NCBI GenBank assembly: GCA_964601275.1 | Contig: CAZRMV010000001.1 | Span: 248,001-312,000, forward strand | DNA length: 64,000 nucleotides | From: JAOZPE01 sp964601275 | Lineage (GTDB): Bacteria; Krumholzibacteriota; Krumholzibacteriia; JAJRXK01 | Reading direction: 5' to 3' | Part shown: positions 26,107-34,615 of the stretch, in pieces | Layout: each line of letters starts with the position of its first letter | How positions within the stretch are numbered: position 1 is the first letter of the stretch | Notes under the pieces: generated by a model | The model's input: the letters and a program-made list of their open reading frames with translations, nothing else | What the model was told of the DNA's origin: nothing | Database searches by the model: none | Translations under genes and position numbers: made by a program

Positions 26107-27342
26107 ATGGTTCCGCGCCGCCTGCTTCTGGTTGCACTTCTTCTCGTCACGGCGGGAGGGTGGTCCGGCTGCGGAGTCGAGCAGGATCCATCGCTCATCA
26201 CCCTGTGGGAGCAGATGGATCCGGCGCAGCAGAAGGTGCTTCAGGCCCAGCTCGGCCGGTTCATGCAGGAGCACCCGGGTCTGAGGGTGGAGACGAACCA
26301 CTTCGAAACCGAGAAGCTCCGCACCCAGTTCCAGACCGCCGCACTCGCCGGATCGGGACCGGATCTCGTGTATGGCCCGAGCGACCAGGTCGGACCGTTC
26401 AGCATCATGGGTCTGATCGAGCCGTTGGAGCGCTATATTCCCGCCGACACCCTCGCGCTGTTCGTGGAGGCCTCCCTGGCCACCTTGGGCGGGCACGTTT
26501 ATGCCCTGGCCGACCAGGTGGGCAACCACCTGACCCTGGTGTACAACGAAGAGTACGTGAAGCGGCCGGCCCGGGATACCGACGCGTGGCTCGTGCAGCT
26601 CGATTCGCTCACTGTCGATGAGAACGGGGACGGAAAGCCGGATCGTTACGGAGTGGTGATGAATCTCTCCGAGCCCTTCTGGCTGGTGCCCTGGCTGGGT
26701 GGGTTCGGAGGGTGGGTGATGGATGACAAAGGCAACCCCACCCTCGACAGCCCGGCGATGGGCCGTGCGCTCGCCTTCCTGCGGAAACTGGTAGAAAGGG
26801 GGGTGGTGCCGGCCAGTTGCGATTACCCCCTCGCCGATACGCTGTTCAAGCAGGGAAAGGCGGCCTATATCATCAACGGTCCGTGGTCGTGGCAGAGCTA
26901 CCGGGACGCGGGTCTCTCCATCGGCCTCGCCCGCATTCCGAAAGTGAGTGAGACCGGACTCTGGCCAACTCCGATGACCTCGCCGCTGGGGTACTCATTG
27001 AACGTCAACGTATCCCAGGACCGGCGGGGAGTCGTCCTCGAGCTCCTGGGCTTTCTGACCGCGGCCTCGCAGGTGGGGGAGGTGGCCCACGAACTCGGCG
27101 CCCTGCCCAGTCGCAAGGACGTGGCCCAGTGGTCCTGGATCGTCAGCGATCCGGCGCTGAAGGCCTCGTGGTCGCAGTTGGAAACGGGTCGACCCATGCC
27201 GGTGGTGCCCGAGATGCGGGTGATCTGGGATGTGATGCGGCCGGCGTACCAGCAGGTTCTGGCGGGGAAGATGGCACCGGATGAGGCCGGGTCGTGGATG
27301 CAGGAATCGGCCTTGCGCAAGATTGCGCAGATGCATCAATGA
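26107..27342 (+). CDS. Extracellular solute-binding lipoprotein of a maltodextrin-type ABC transporter
   Basis: 411 residues, family 1 solute-binding protein (MalE-like). The signal peptide ends in a lipobox-like GWSGC (Cys about 22). Mature-domain hallmarks include GSGPDLVYGPSDQVG near residue 90, then LADQVGNHLTLVYN, and a later KAAYIINGPWSW that is characteristic of sugar-binding members. It would deliver oligosaccharides to the two permeases immediately downstream. Lipid anchoring of a binding protein is usual for monoderms but also occurs in diderms. Its stop codon lies inside the first unit of a 29-bp tandem repeat. Confidence 0.9.
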   Translation: MVPRRLLLVALLLVTAGGWSGCGVEQDPSLITLWEQMDPAQQKVLQAQLGRFMQEHPGLRVETNHFETEKLRTQFQTAALAGSGPDLVYGPSDQVGPFSIMGLIEPLERYIPADTLALFVEASLATLGGHVYALADQVGNHLTLVYNEEYVKRPARDTDAWLVQLDSLTVDENGDGKPDRYGVVMNLSEPFWLVPWLGGFGGWVMDDKGNPTLDSPAMGRALAFLRKLVERGVVPASCDYPLADTLFKQGKAAYIINGPWSWQSYRDAGLSIGLARIPKVSETGLWPTPMTSPLGYSLNVNVSQDRRGVVLELLGFLTAASQVGEVAHELGALPSRKDVAQWSWIVSDPALKASWSQLETGRPMPVVPEMRVIWDVMRPAYQQVLAGKMAPDEAGSWMQESALRKIAQMHQ

Positions 27343-27426
27343 CGCAGCGGTTCGAGGAGACGAACTCGTGACGCGGCGGATCGAGGAGACGTGCCCGTGA
27401 CGCAAAGGGTCGAGGAGAGGCGTTCG
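27340..27426 (+). repeat. Three 29-bp tandem repeats, each with a ribosome-site-like GAGGAG and a GTGA junction
   Basis: Units at 27340-27368, 27369-27397 and 27398-27426 share TGACGC, CGAGGAGA and a terminal CG before TGA. Each junction reads GTGA. The GTG at 27368 opens a ten-codon reading frame ending at 27400, and the GTG at 27397 opens another ending at 27429. The last GTG (27426) is the start of the permease gene. The unit thus looks like a duplicated translation-initiation region. Confidence 0.9.
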
Positions 27427-28316
27427 TGAATCAGCAGCGCACCTTCCTGTGGTTCGTCTTGCCGTCGGCGACGGTTCTGATGTTCATCGTGGCCTGGCCC
27501 TTCCTCTACAATTTCTGGATCTCCATGACCGATCTGGGCCTGTTCACGATCAAGGACGGGGCGCACTTCGTCGGCCTGAGACAGTACAAACTCATTCTCC
27601 ACGAGAGTGAACTCTGGTACTACCTGGTCAAGACGCTGATCTGGACCGCGGTGAATGTCTTCTTCCATGTCGTCCTGGGAATCGGACTGGCCCTGTTGTT
27701 GAACCGCCCCCACCGCGGGAGGGCGATCTACCGGGCCTTGCTCATCCTCCCGTGGGCCCTACCCCAGTATATCGCCGCGTTGAGCTGGCGGGGCCTGTTC
27801 AACTTCGAATACGGAGCGGTGAACCTATGGTTGATGAGGATCACCTCGGCAATGGGGTTGCACCCTTTGCAGATTCCCTGGCTCAGTGACCCCAACTGGG
27901 CCTTCACCGCGGCCATCATCACCAACGTGTGGCTGGGATTCCCCTTCATGATGGTGATCGCCCTGGGCGGGCTGCAGAGCATCCCGGCCGAGATGTTCGA
28001 GGCGGCCGAGATCGACGGCGCGGGCCGCCTGTGGCGGTTGCGATACATCACCCTGCCCTTGCTCAAGCCGGTCATGGCGCCGGCGGTGATTCTCGGAACC
28101 ATCTGGACCTTCAACAACCTGAACGTGATCTGGCTGGTGACGAACATGGGGGAGCCCGCGGACAAGAGCCACATCCTGGTGACCTACGTCTACAAGGCCG
28201 CCTTCAACTACTACCGCTACGGCTACGCCGCCGCGTTCAGCGTGGTGATCTTCCTGCTTCTCGCTGGCCTGGTCTGGCTGAACTGGCGACGGACCCAGCC
28301 GAGCTACCAGGTCTAG
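27426..28316 (+). CDS. Sugar ABC transporter permease, MalF type
   Basis: 296-residue inner-membrane permease with six predicted membrane helices and the binding-protein-dependent transport motif in the EAA loop (EMFEAAEIDGAGRLWRLRYITLP, seen as EAAEIDGAG...LP at about residues 192-213). The N-terminus lacks the extra helices of E. coli MalF. The start is GTG at 27426, preceded by GAGGAGAGG in the last repeat unit. It pairs with the MalG-type gene 11 bases downstream. The cognate ATPase is probably the one at the left edge of the window. Confidence 0.93.
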   Translation: MNQQRTFLWFVLPSATVLMFIVAWPFLYNFWISMTDLGLFTIKDGAHFVGLRQYKLILHESELWYYLVKTLIWTAVNVFFHVVLGIGLALLLNRPHRGRAIYRALLILPWALPQYIAALSWRGLFNFEYGAVNLWLMRITSAMGLHPLQIPWLSDPNWAFTAAIITNVWLGFPFMMVIALGGLQSIPAEMFEAAEIDGAGRLWRLRYITLPLLKPVMAPAVILGTIWTFNNLNVIWLVTNMGEPADKSHILVTYVYKAAFNYYRYGYAAAFSVVIFLLLAGLVWLNWRRTQPSYQV

Positions 28317-28327
28317 GAGGGGAAAGA

Positions 28328-29149
28328 ATGCGTCTGAAGACGATTGCCTGGCATCTGCTGATGATCCTCATCGTCGTCGTGGTGCTCTATCCCGTCCTGC
28401 AGATCGTGAACATCTCGCTGCGACCGGGGAACGCCCTGTACAGCACCGACCTGGGGCTGCTCCCCGGCAGGGCGACCCTGCACGCCTACCGGGTGATGCT
28501 CTTCGAGCGACCCTTCTGGACCTGGCTGCGCAACTCCCTGGTGGTGGCGCTCATCACGTCACTGCTGGGGGTGGGTTTGGCCTCGACCGCGGCCTACGCG
28601 CTCTCGCGCTTCCGGGTGAGGGGAAAGAAGGTATGGCTCTTCTCGATCCTGATGACCCAGATGTTTCCCGCCACCATGTTGCTCTTGCCTCTGTATCTCC
28701 TGATGCGCCAGGTCCACCTGGTGAATACCCTCACCGGGGTGGTTCTCGCCTACACCGCCACCGCCCTGCCGTTCTGCATCTGGACCATGAAGGGCTACTA
28801 CGACACCATTCCGCGTTCGCTGGAGGAGGCCGCGCTCCTGGACGGCATGAACGAACTGGAGGCTTTCTGGAGGATCACCCTGCCGTTGTCCGCGCCCGCT
28901 CTGGTCATCACGGCCCTGTTCTCCTTTATGGCCGGGTGGTCGGAATTCATCGTGGCCCGGGCGTTGATCGTGAGCCAGGGTCTGTACACCTTGCCCCTGG
29001 GCCTGGAGAGCCTGGCCTCGACCTACCAGACCGAATGGGCCAACTACGCCGCGGGCTCGCTGCTGGTGGCCGTCCCGGTGGTGCTGCTGTTCCTGGGTCT
29101 GAGTCGTTTCCTGGTGGGCGGACTCACCCTGGGGGGCACCAAGGGCTGA
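28328..29149 (+). CDS. Sugar ABC transporter permease, MalG type
   Basis: 273-residue inner-membrane permease with six predicted helices. The EAA loop reads EEAALLDGMNELEAFWRITLP (seen as EEAALLDGMNE...ITLP) at about residues 165-185. AGGAGG lies just before the ATG at 28328. It completes a binding protein-permease-permease set for oligosaccharide import together with the two genes upstream. No ATPase follows, which is common when one MsmX-like ATPase serves several importers. Confidence 0.93.
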   Translation: MRLKTIAWHLLMILIVVVVLYPVLQIVNISLRPGNALYSTDLGLLPGRATLHAYRVMLFERPFWTWLRNSLVVALITSLLGVGLASTAAYALSRFRVRGKKVWLFSILMTQMFPATMLLLPLYLLMRQVHLVNTLTGVVLAYTATALPFCIWTMKGYYDTIPRSLEEAALLDGMNELEAFWRITLPLSAPALVITALFSFMAGWSEFIVARALIVSQGLYTLPLGLESLASTYQTEWANYAAGSLLVAVPVVLLFLGLSRFLVGGLTLGGTKG

Positions 29150-29170
29150 TTCAGACCCCTTTCCACTTCG

Positions 29171-29185
29171 CTCATCTGCTATACT
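29171..29185 (+). promoter_or_regulatory. Extended -10 promoter element before the secreted CBM protein
   Basis: TG at 29177-29178 followed by TATACT at 29180-29185 forms an extended -10, about 90 bases before the start at 29274. No clear -35 is seen at the expected distance. Confidence 0.45.
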
Positions 29186-29273
29186 CGGGCGGCTGGAACG
29201 GGCGTTTCCACCCCGGAAACGTCACCGATGTGTCGCGGCGTGGCTGCACGAATTGCACCCGGGAGGATCCAAC

Positions 29274-31739
29274 ATGAAGCATGTGTGCGAGCGTATCGGG
29301 CCAGTGGCGTTGCTTGCCCTGGCGGCAGCGGTCATGACTCTGCCCCGGCCGGCCGCTGCGTTCATTCCACAGACCATCATCATCGACGGGGTCAACGATT
29401 TCAACGCCTCCAACTTGTTGGACGACGACACCGGGGACACCGAGATCAAGGACTGGTGCACCAACGATCCGCAGGTCGACGCGCCGATGGATCTGGGCAA
29501 GATCTATGTCACCAACGACGTCAACAACATCTACATCGGTTTCGAGTACCAACGTGACTGCTTCTCGTCGCCCCAGGTGAACCTGGGCATCGCGTTCAGC
29601 TACGGTAATCCGGCCGACGGCGGCACGACCGACCCCTTCGCCCGCAAGATCGCGTGGAACGCGGTGATCAACAAGCCGGACAACGTGTTCTACGCGGTGA
29701 TCGATGCCTTCAACTACGAGGCGCTGTACGACTGGAATGGAGCGGGATGGGACAATATCTCCGCCACCGTCAATCCCGGGTACGGCTCGGGTTCCGACGG
29801 TCTGGGCATGGCCAACGACAGTGGATTCGAGGAATTGGCGCTCCCCTTGAGCGTCTTCGCCGTCAGTCCCGGCGACACGATCTACCTGGAAGTGTGGATG
29901 ACCCAGGATGGAACCAGCAAGCCCCCGCTGGACGCCATGGGCAGCGACGACGTGCAGACCTCGACCCCTTCGGGCACGGTCTTCGATGTGGCCACCCCGG
30001 TCGAGATGAGCACCCTGCTTCCATACGTGGTCCAGAACGCGGTGGACAACAATCCACCGCTGGTGTCCCTGGTGGCGCACAACGTCGATTCGCAGATCGA
30101 CGTCACCTTCAACGAGCCGGTCGACCCGGTGACCGCCGGCGATCCGGCCAACTATACCCTTTCGGGCAGTGGCACGGCCGCTTCGGTCATTGCCGCTGCG
30201 GTCGATGGAAGCGTTCCCAGCATCGTCCACCTGACGCTCTCCAATGACATCGTCGCGGCGGTCGATCCCTATCGGCTGGACGTGGTGAACGTCCAGGACC
30301 TCGCGGGCAACACCATCGTCAACGACGGGGTGCAGAACGCCGGATGTTTCGCGTTGAAGTACCTGCTCTTCGAGGGGCTCTTCGGACCGTACCTCCAGGG
30401 CAACTCCGCCCCACCGGACACCTTCACCGTCGAAGGAAGCAAGTTCCCGTTGAGTTTCGGCGTGTGTGACGGAGCGTTCATGACCCAGGTGGACGCGGTG
30501 AACCAGATCTGGCAGTTCGGCGCCGACTTCTCTTTCCCGGTCTCCTGCGCCGACAGCTCGGGCACCCTGACCATCGAGTGGAAGTTCAACCACAACTGCG
30601 GTACCTGGGAGACGATCGGCAACCGCAGCATCACCCTGGACGCGAAGAGCCCGGACGGCCAGATCCTCTCGCACTACTGGGACGACCTGGACCCGACACA
30701 GTTCACCGACAAGGATATCGACGTCATCTACACCGTCGACATGAACCGCTTCAGCCCCGTGCCGGGAGTGGACGAGGTCGCGCTGGCGGGAAGCCAGCTC
30801 CCGCTGGGCTTCAGCGCCCCGTTCCTCGTGATGGTGGACGATGGAACCGGACAGGACACAGTTGCCGGGGACGGAATCTACACCACCACGGTGACCTTCC
30901 CCACGGGAACCCTCAAGAATGTCGAGTACAAGTTCACTCTCAACGGAAGTTTCGAATGCCCACAGACCGGGAACCGGCAGGTTTTCCTGGACGACACCCT
31001 GTACGACACCATCGGGGGGGTGAACGGGCCCCTGGTACTTCCCTTGGCCTACTACAACCGGTGCTTCGTCATCGGCCATGATGTCGAGGTCGTGTTCAAG
31101 GTCGACGCGAGCCAGTCTTCCTGGGCGGGAACCGGTGGAGGCCTGGACATGCGCCTGGCCGGCAGCGTGGCCCCGTTGGATTGGGATCCGGCGCTGACCG
31201 TCGCCATGCACGACGATGGTGTTGCGCCGGACGCGGCCGCCGGCGACGACATCTACTCGGTCTCGGTCGTGTTCCCGGACTCCAGCACCTCCTTCCTCGA
31301 GTTCAAGTACGCGGTGAATGGTACCTTCGAGGGTCAGGGTCAACCCAACCGTTTCGTCACCATCGACGACGCGTTCGACGCGGTGGGCAACCCCCAGGTT
31401 CTTCCCCTGCACCAGTTGCATCACATCGTTGCCACCGGCGTCGGGGAGATCCCGACGGGCCGCCGGACCCACCTGCTGGGCTCGTGGCCCAACCCCTTCA
31501 ATCCCCGGACCACCATCGATTACGAAGTGGGGTCGTCGGGTCGGGTCAGTCTTTCCATCTACGACGCCCGCGGCCGACGGGTGCGGGCGCTTGTGGATGA
31601 AATCAAGACACCGGGCCGCTATTCGGTCCGTTGGGAAGGCCGCAACCAGGCGGGAAGCCCCGTCTCGAGCGGAGTCTACTACGCACGCCTGTTGGCCGAC
31701 GGTTCGGCGGACGGACGCAAACTGGTTCTCCTGAAGTAG
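29274..31739 (+). CDS. Secreted multidomain starch-binding-type protein with FlgD-like C-terminus
   Basis: 821 residues. GGGAGGA precedes the ATG at 29274, and the signal peptide ends near residue 30 (AAAF). About 30-245 is a beta domain resembling the N-terminal domain of the giant surface protein (TIIIDGVNDFN, then IYIGFEY). About 250-350 is an Ig-like domain with the NEPVDP motif. Three CBM-like units follow between about 350 and 720, two of which contain GDGIYTTTV or GDDIYSVSV and an EYKF/EFKY strand typical of starch-binding folds. The last about 85 residues form a FlgD-like module (WPNPFNPRT, then SGVYYARLL). There is no hydrolase core. It probably binds glucan on the cell surface (inference). 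Confidence 0.8.
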   Translation: MKHVCERIGPVALLALAAAVMTLPRPAAAFIPQTIIIDGVNDFNASNLLDDDTGDTEIKDWCTNDPQVDAPMDLGKIYVTNDVNNIYIGFEYQRDCFSSPQVNLGIAFSYGNPADGGTTDPFARKIAWNAVINKPDNVFYAVIDAFNYEALYDWNGAGWDNISATVNPGYGSGSDGLGMANDSGFEELALPLSVFAVSPGDTIYLEVWMTQDGTSKPPLDAMGSDDVQTSTPSGTVFDVATPVEMSTLLPYVVQNAVDNNPPLVSLVAHNVDSQIDVTFNEPVDPVTAGDPANYTLSGSGTAASVIAAAVDGSVPSIVHLTLSNDIVAAVDPYRLDVVNVQDLAGNTIVNDGVQNAGCFALKYLLFEGLFGPYLQGNSAPPDTFTVEGSKFPLSFGVCDGAFMTQVDAVNQIWQFGADFSFPVSCADSSGTLTIEWKFNHNCGTWETIGNRSITLDAKSPDGQILSHYWDDLDPTQFTDKDIDVIYTVDMNRFSPVPGVDEVALAGSQLPLGFSAPFLVMVDDGTGQDTVAGDGIYTTTVTFPTGTLKNVEYKFTLNGSFECPQTGNRQVFLDDTLYDTIGGVNGPLVLPLAYYNRCFVIGHDVEVVFKVDASQSSWAGTGGGLDMRLAGSVAPLDWDPALTVAMHDDGVAPDAAAGDDIYSVSVVFPDSSTSFLEFKYAVNGTFEGQGQPNRFVTIDDAFDAVGNPQVLPLHQLHHIVATGVGEIPTGRRTHLLGSWPNPFNPRTTIDYEVGSSGRVSLSIYDARGRRVRALVDEIKTPGRYSVRWEGRNQAGSPVSSGVYYARLLADGSADGRKLVLLK

Positions 31740-31755
31740 GAGGAGAATCCACCTG

Positions 31756-31794
31756 GGCGGCCCGGCTTCCGTTCGTGATGGGTGTGGGGCCGCC
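31756..31794 (+). terminator. Hairpin after the secreted CBM protein
   Basis: Arms GGCGGCCC (31756-31763) and GGGCCGCC (31787-31794) pair over a 23-base loop and are followed by TCGATTT. The T-tract is poor, so this may be only a partial terminator. Confidence 0.4.
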
Positions 31795-31799
31795 TCGAT

Positions 31800-31829
31800 T
31801 TGACCGGGATCTCGCGATCAGGATAGAAT
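31800..31829 (+). promoter_or_regulatory. Probable sigma-70-like promoter
   Basis: TTGACC at 31800-31805 and TAGAAT at 31824-31829 with an 18-base spacer, about 50 bases upstream of the GTG start at 31878. It is the best-matching promoter I see in the window apart from the mer site. Confidence 0.65.
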
Positions 31830-31877
31830 GATTGCGACGGAATTCCCTGCGAACCATCAGTCCTTGAGGAGGACATC

Positions 31878-33029
31878 GTGAAAAAGCTGCTACCGATTCT
31901 GATGGTGCTGGTCCTTGTGGGCCTGGCCGCCGACGCCCAGGCCGTCATCGGTTGGGCGGGGAACGCCTGGCCCAATCACGGCGCCAATGTCACTCCCGTG
32001 GCCAATGTCACCGTCTATTCCCAGGTGTGGAAGGGAGGAGTGACCGATCAACCCGGACAGGGGCTGGATATCGCCGCCACTCTCTTCTACCAGACCGATC
32101 TCATGGGTTCCCAGGCGTCGGTGGCGATGGTCTACAACGCCGATGTGGGAAACAATGACGAATACAAGGGCGACATTCCGCAAGCCGCTCTGGCCGGCGC
32201 GACCTATGTCGACGTCACCGTGATCTTCGACGATCTCACTGACGGCACCAGCATGGAGATCCTCGCCGATCAGGCGGGCAACGTCCCGCCCTTGCGCTAC
32301 AACGTGATCGACGTGCTGCCCAACGACGTCGCAGTCACCTTCCAGTTGTGCATGAGCGGGGAGCCGGTCGTGTCGGGCAATCCCTGTGTCATCGGGTCCG
32401 CGGCCGAACTCGGAAGCTGGGCCAACGGCGTGTCCATGACCCAGATCAGCGGCGATCTCTACGAGGTCACCGTCGTGTTCCTGGCTGGAGACAATCCCTT
32501 CTTCGAGTACAAGTACAAGAACAACGGCTGCGTCGACTGGGAAAGCGTCGCCAATCGCACCGTGACCCTGCCGACCGACGGCACCACCGCGGTGAGCCTG
32601 CCGATGGACAGTTGGAACAACCTGCCCATCGGCTGTGGCCAGGGGCAGACCCTCAATCAGGACACGGAGATCTGCTTCCAGGTGTGCGTGGACCTGGCGA
32701 TCAGTCCGGGTGGCGCGTGTGTCACCGGGAACGGTTCCGTGCTCGGGAACTGGTCCCAGCCGGGTATCTCCATGGATCCACTCGGTGGCGGCCTCTTCCA
32801 GGCCTGCGTGATCTACCCGGCCGGCACTCCCATTCCCTTCGTCCAGGAGTTCAAGTTCCAGAATCAAGACTGCAACAACTGGGAGACCATCGCCAATCGC
32901 AGCGTCACCATCGACAACTCGCTCTTGCCTACCCAGACCCTGACCTTCACCTGGGACGATGGGCAGGGGTTCTGCGCCCCGGTTTCCACCAACGGCTATA
33001 GCTGGGGTTTGCTCAAGTCGCAGTACTAG
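31878..33029 (+). CDS. Secreted protein with two CBM20-like starch-binding domains and a SWG..K.QY tail
   Basis: 383 residues. GAGGAGG precedes a GTG start. The signal peptide ends near residue 22 (DAQA). After an N-terminal beta domain (about 23-150), two repeats at about 155-250 and 265-365 have the layout of CBM20-type starch-binding domains: VTFQLCM, ELGSWANG, FFEYKYK, DWESVANRTV, and then ICFQVCV, VLGNWSQPG, EFKFQ, NWETIANRSV. Cys residues are frequent and probably form disulfides. The protein ends exactly at SWGLLKSQY, which matches the tail of the unrelated protein at 6257-7333. The gene has its own promoter and a strong downstream hairpin, so it may be transcribed alone and highly. 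Confidence 0.82.
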   Translation: MKKLLPILMVLVLVGLAADAQAVIGWAGNAWPNHGANVTPVANVTVYSQVWKGGVTDQPGQGLDIAATLFYQTDLMGSQASVAMVYNADVGNNDEYKGDIPQAALAGATYVDVTVIFDDLTDGTSMEILADQAGNVPPLRYNVIDVLPNDVAVTFQLCMSGEPVVSGNPCVIGSAAELGSWANGVSMTQISGDLYEVTVVFLAGDNPFFEYKYKNNGCVDWESVANRTVTLPTDGTTAVSLPMDSWNNLPIGCGQGQTLNQDTEICFQVCVDLAISPGGACVTGNGSVLGNWSQPGISMDPLGGGLFQACVIYPAGTPIPFVQEFKFQNQDCNNWETIANRSVTIDNSLLPTQTLTFTWDDGQGFCAPVSTNGYSWGLLKSQY

Positions 33030-33065
33030 ATTCCCACCCGGCGAAGGTTTTCACCGGCGAAACGG

Positions 33066-33091
33066 GGCGGGCCACCAGAAGGTGGCCCGCC
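33066..33091 (+). terminator. Strong hairpin terminator closing the starch locus
   Basis: A perfect 10-bp stem (33067-33076 with 33081-33090, extendable by one G-C pair) with a four-base AGAA loop, followed by CTTCGTCTTCC. The run of U is imperfect but the position 36 bases after the stop fits a terminator. Confidence 0.7.
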
Positions 33092-33252
33092 TTCGTCTTC
33101 CGGCGGATCCTCGGTCATCCATCGGCGCTTTCCCCTTGTTCCTTCGCCGTCCGTCCCGGCGGCCGTGGGGTGCGGATCGGAGGGTCTGTGGTCATACTGT
33201 AGATCGGCCCATAGCGACTCGATGGGACTTTCCCCCCAAGGCAGGACACGCG

Positions 33253-33996
33253 ATGACCGACGATCGCCATTTCCCACCGACCGGACCCGGCAAGGAGATC
33301 GGACCCACCTTCGACGAGGGTCTGGTACAACGCCGCATGCGATTGAGGGAACGATTCCTCGACAAGATGCGCAAGACGCCGGCGGTGTCCGATGACCATC
33401 CCCAGGGAAGCGGACCGCCCAACCGTCACGGCATGCCGAGGCTTCCGGTCGGGCAGACCGAGACGGTGAAGTGGCCGATCCTGGATCTGGGGATCCAGCC
33501 CGAAGTGCCCCTGGAGTCCTGGGAACTCGTCGTGGACGGCGCGTGCGCCCATCCGCTCCGGCTGGGTTGGGAGGATCTCCTGCGGGTGGGAGTGGTGGAG
33601 GACCACAGTGATTTCCACTGCGTCACCCGATGGTCCAAGATGGACCTGGCCTGGAAGGGGGTGCGGGTCGCCGACGTCCTGGCGTTGGCGGAAGTGGACG
33701 AGGCCGCCACCCACCTTCTCTGTCACGCCTACGACGGCTACAGCACGAATCTTCCCCTGGAGGAGGCGATCAAGAGCGACGTCCTCCTGGTCTTCGAGGT
33801 GGACGGCCGGCCGCTTCCGCGTGAGCACGGTGGGCCGGTGCGGATGATCACTCCGCAGCTCTACGCCTGGAAAGGCGCCAAGTGGATCCGGCGCATCGAG
33901 CTCTTGACCGAGGATCGTCCGGGATTCTGGGAACAGAGGGGGTATTCGAACACCGCCCATCCGTGGCGTGACGACCGTTATTCCCCGGACTCCTGA
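33253..33996 (+). CDS. Sulfite-oxidase-like molybdopterin oxidoreductase (cytosolic, small)
   Basis: 247 residues with a single oxidoreductase molybdopterin-binding domain. The family Cys that would ligate molybdenum is C123 in FHCVTRWSKMDLAW, and the segment RMITPQLYAWKGAKWI is typical. There is no Tat or Sec signal, so it is a cytosolic relative of YedY/MsrP and sulfite oxidase, a group with unknown substrates. The ATG at 33253 is preceded by a modest AGGA. Its 3' end overlaps the convergent merR-like gene by 19 bases. No molybdenum-cofactor genes are nearby. Confidence 0.88.
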   Translation: MTDDRHFPPTGPGKEIGPTFDEGLVQRRMRLRERFLDKMRKTPAVSDDHPQGSGPPNRHGMPRLPVGQTETVKWPILDLGIQPEVPLESWELVVDGACAHPLRLGWEDLLRVGVVEDHSDFHCVTRWSKMDLAWKGVRVADVLALAEVDEAATHLLCHAYDGYSTNLPLEEAIKSDVLLVFEVDGRPLPREHGGPVRMITPQLYAWKGAKWIRRIELLTEDRPGFWEQRGYSNTAHPWRDDRYSPDS

Positions 33997-34379
33997 TCCA
34001 GGCTCTCCAGGATCGGGCATTCACCGATCGGTCGGGCGTCGCCGCAGGCGGCGACGAGACCCTCCAGGGTGGTCTCGATCGCCCGGAGGTGGGCCAGTTT
34101 CCGGCGCACCTCCACCAGTTTCTCCTCGGCACGGTCGCGCACATCCCCGCAGGAGGCCCCCGCTTCGATCTTCAACTGGAGCAGGTCGTGGATCTCCCGC
34201 AGGGTGAATCCCAGTTCCTGCGCCCGCTTGACGAAACGGATCCGCCGCACCGAGTCCTCGGAGAACTCCCGGTAGCCCGAAGGCCGCCGGGCGACCGGGC
34301 CCAGCAGGCCTTCCTTCTCGTAGTACCGCACCGTGTCGACCCGTACTCCCGCCCGCCGGGCAAGTTCCCCGATCCTCAT
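33978..34379 (-). CDS. merR: MerR-type mercury-responsive transcriptional regulator
   Basis: 133-residue DNA-binding regulator. The N-terminal winged helix is classic (MRIGELARRAGVRVDTVRYYE, given here as MRIGELARRAGV then VRYYE), followed by a dimerisation helix. Three cysteines, C77 (GASC), C112 (VAAC) and C121 (GECP), match the three Hg(II)-binding cysteines of MerR in order and spacing. AAGGAG precedes the ATG at 34379; longer starts are disfavoured. It is divergent from the transporter gene and should bind the dyad at 34534-34553, repressing without metal and activating with it. Response to a different thiophilic metal is possible but the Cys pattern favours mercury. Confidence 0.88.
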   Translation of the reverse strand: MRIGELARRAGVRVDTVRYYEKEGLLGPVARRPSGYREFSEDSVRRIRFVKRAQELGFTLREIHDLLQLKIEAGASCGDVRDRAEEKLVEVRRKLAHLRAIETTLEGLVAACGDARPIGECPILESLDQESGE

Positions 34380-34529
34380 GCTCGATCTCCTTCTGCCGGC
34401 TCCCCCGGCGGGGGCGGTGGGCCGGGCCGGGTCCCGGCTGCCGGGCCGGAGCGGGGCCGCACGCGGGTCACCGCCTCCGGCCGGTTTCGTTGTCTCTCCA
34501 TACCCTGGAGCAAGGGGACGGGTCAAGAC

Positions 34530-34560
34530 TTGAGCCTGGAGTCCACTCCAGGCCTATATT
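34530..34560 (+). promoter_or_regulatory. MerR-dependent operator/promoter with 19-bp spacer
   Basis: -35 TTGAGC at 34530-34535 and -10 TATATT at 34555-34560 are 19 bases apart, the overlong spacing diagnostic of MerR-family promoters. The spacer holds a perfect dyad, GCCTGGAGT (34534-34542) and ACTCCAGGC (34545-34553). The merTP start is 56 bases downstream. Confidence 0.9.
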
Positions 34561-34615
34561 GGAGTCACCCCGGCACCGGTCCTCGGGGAGCGGGAAAACG
34601 CGAAGGAGAAACGCA

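Noticed and set aside
27340..27426. CRISPR-like array
   Set aside because: The three 29-bp units are contiguous without unique spacers and carry ribosome-site and start/stop signals.
33978..33996. The 19-base convergent overlap of the molybdopterin protein and merR as a sign of a wrong call
   Set aside because: Both reading frames are well supported by domain content and end naturally; short convergent overlaps occur in dense genomes.
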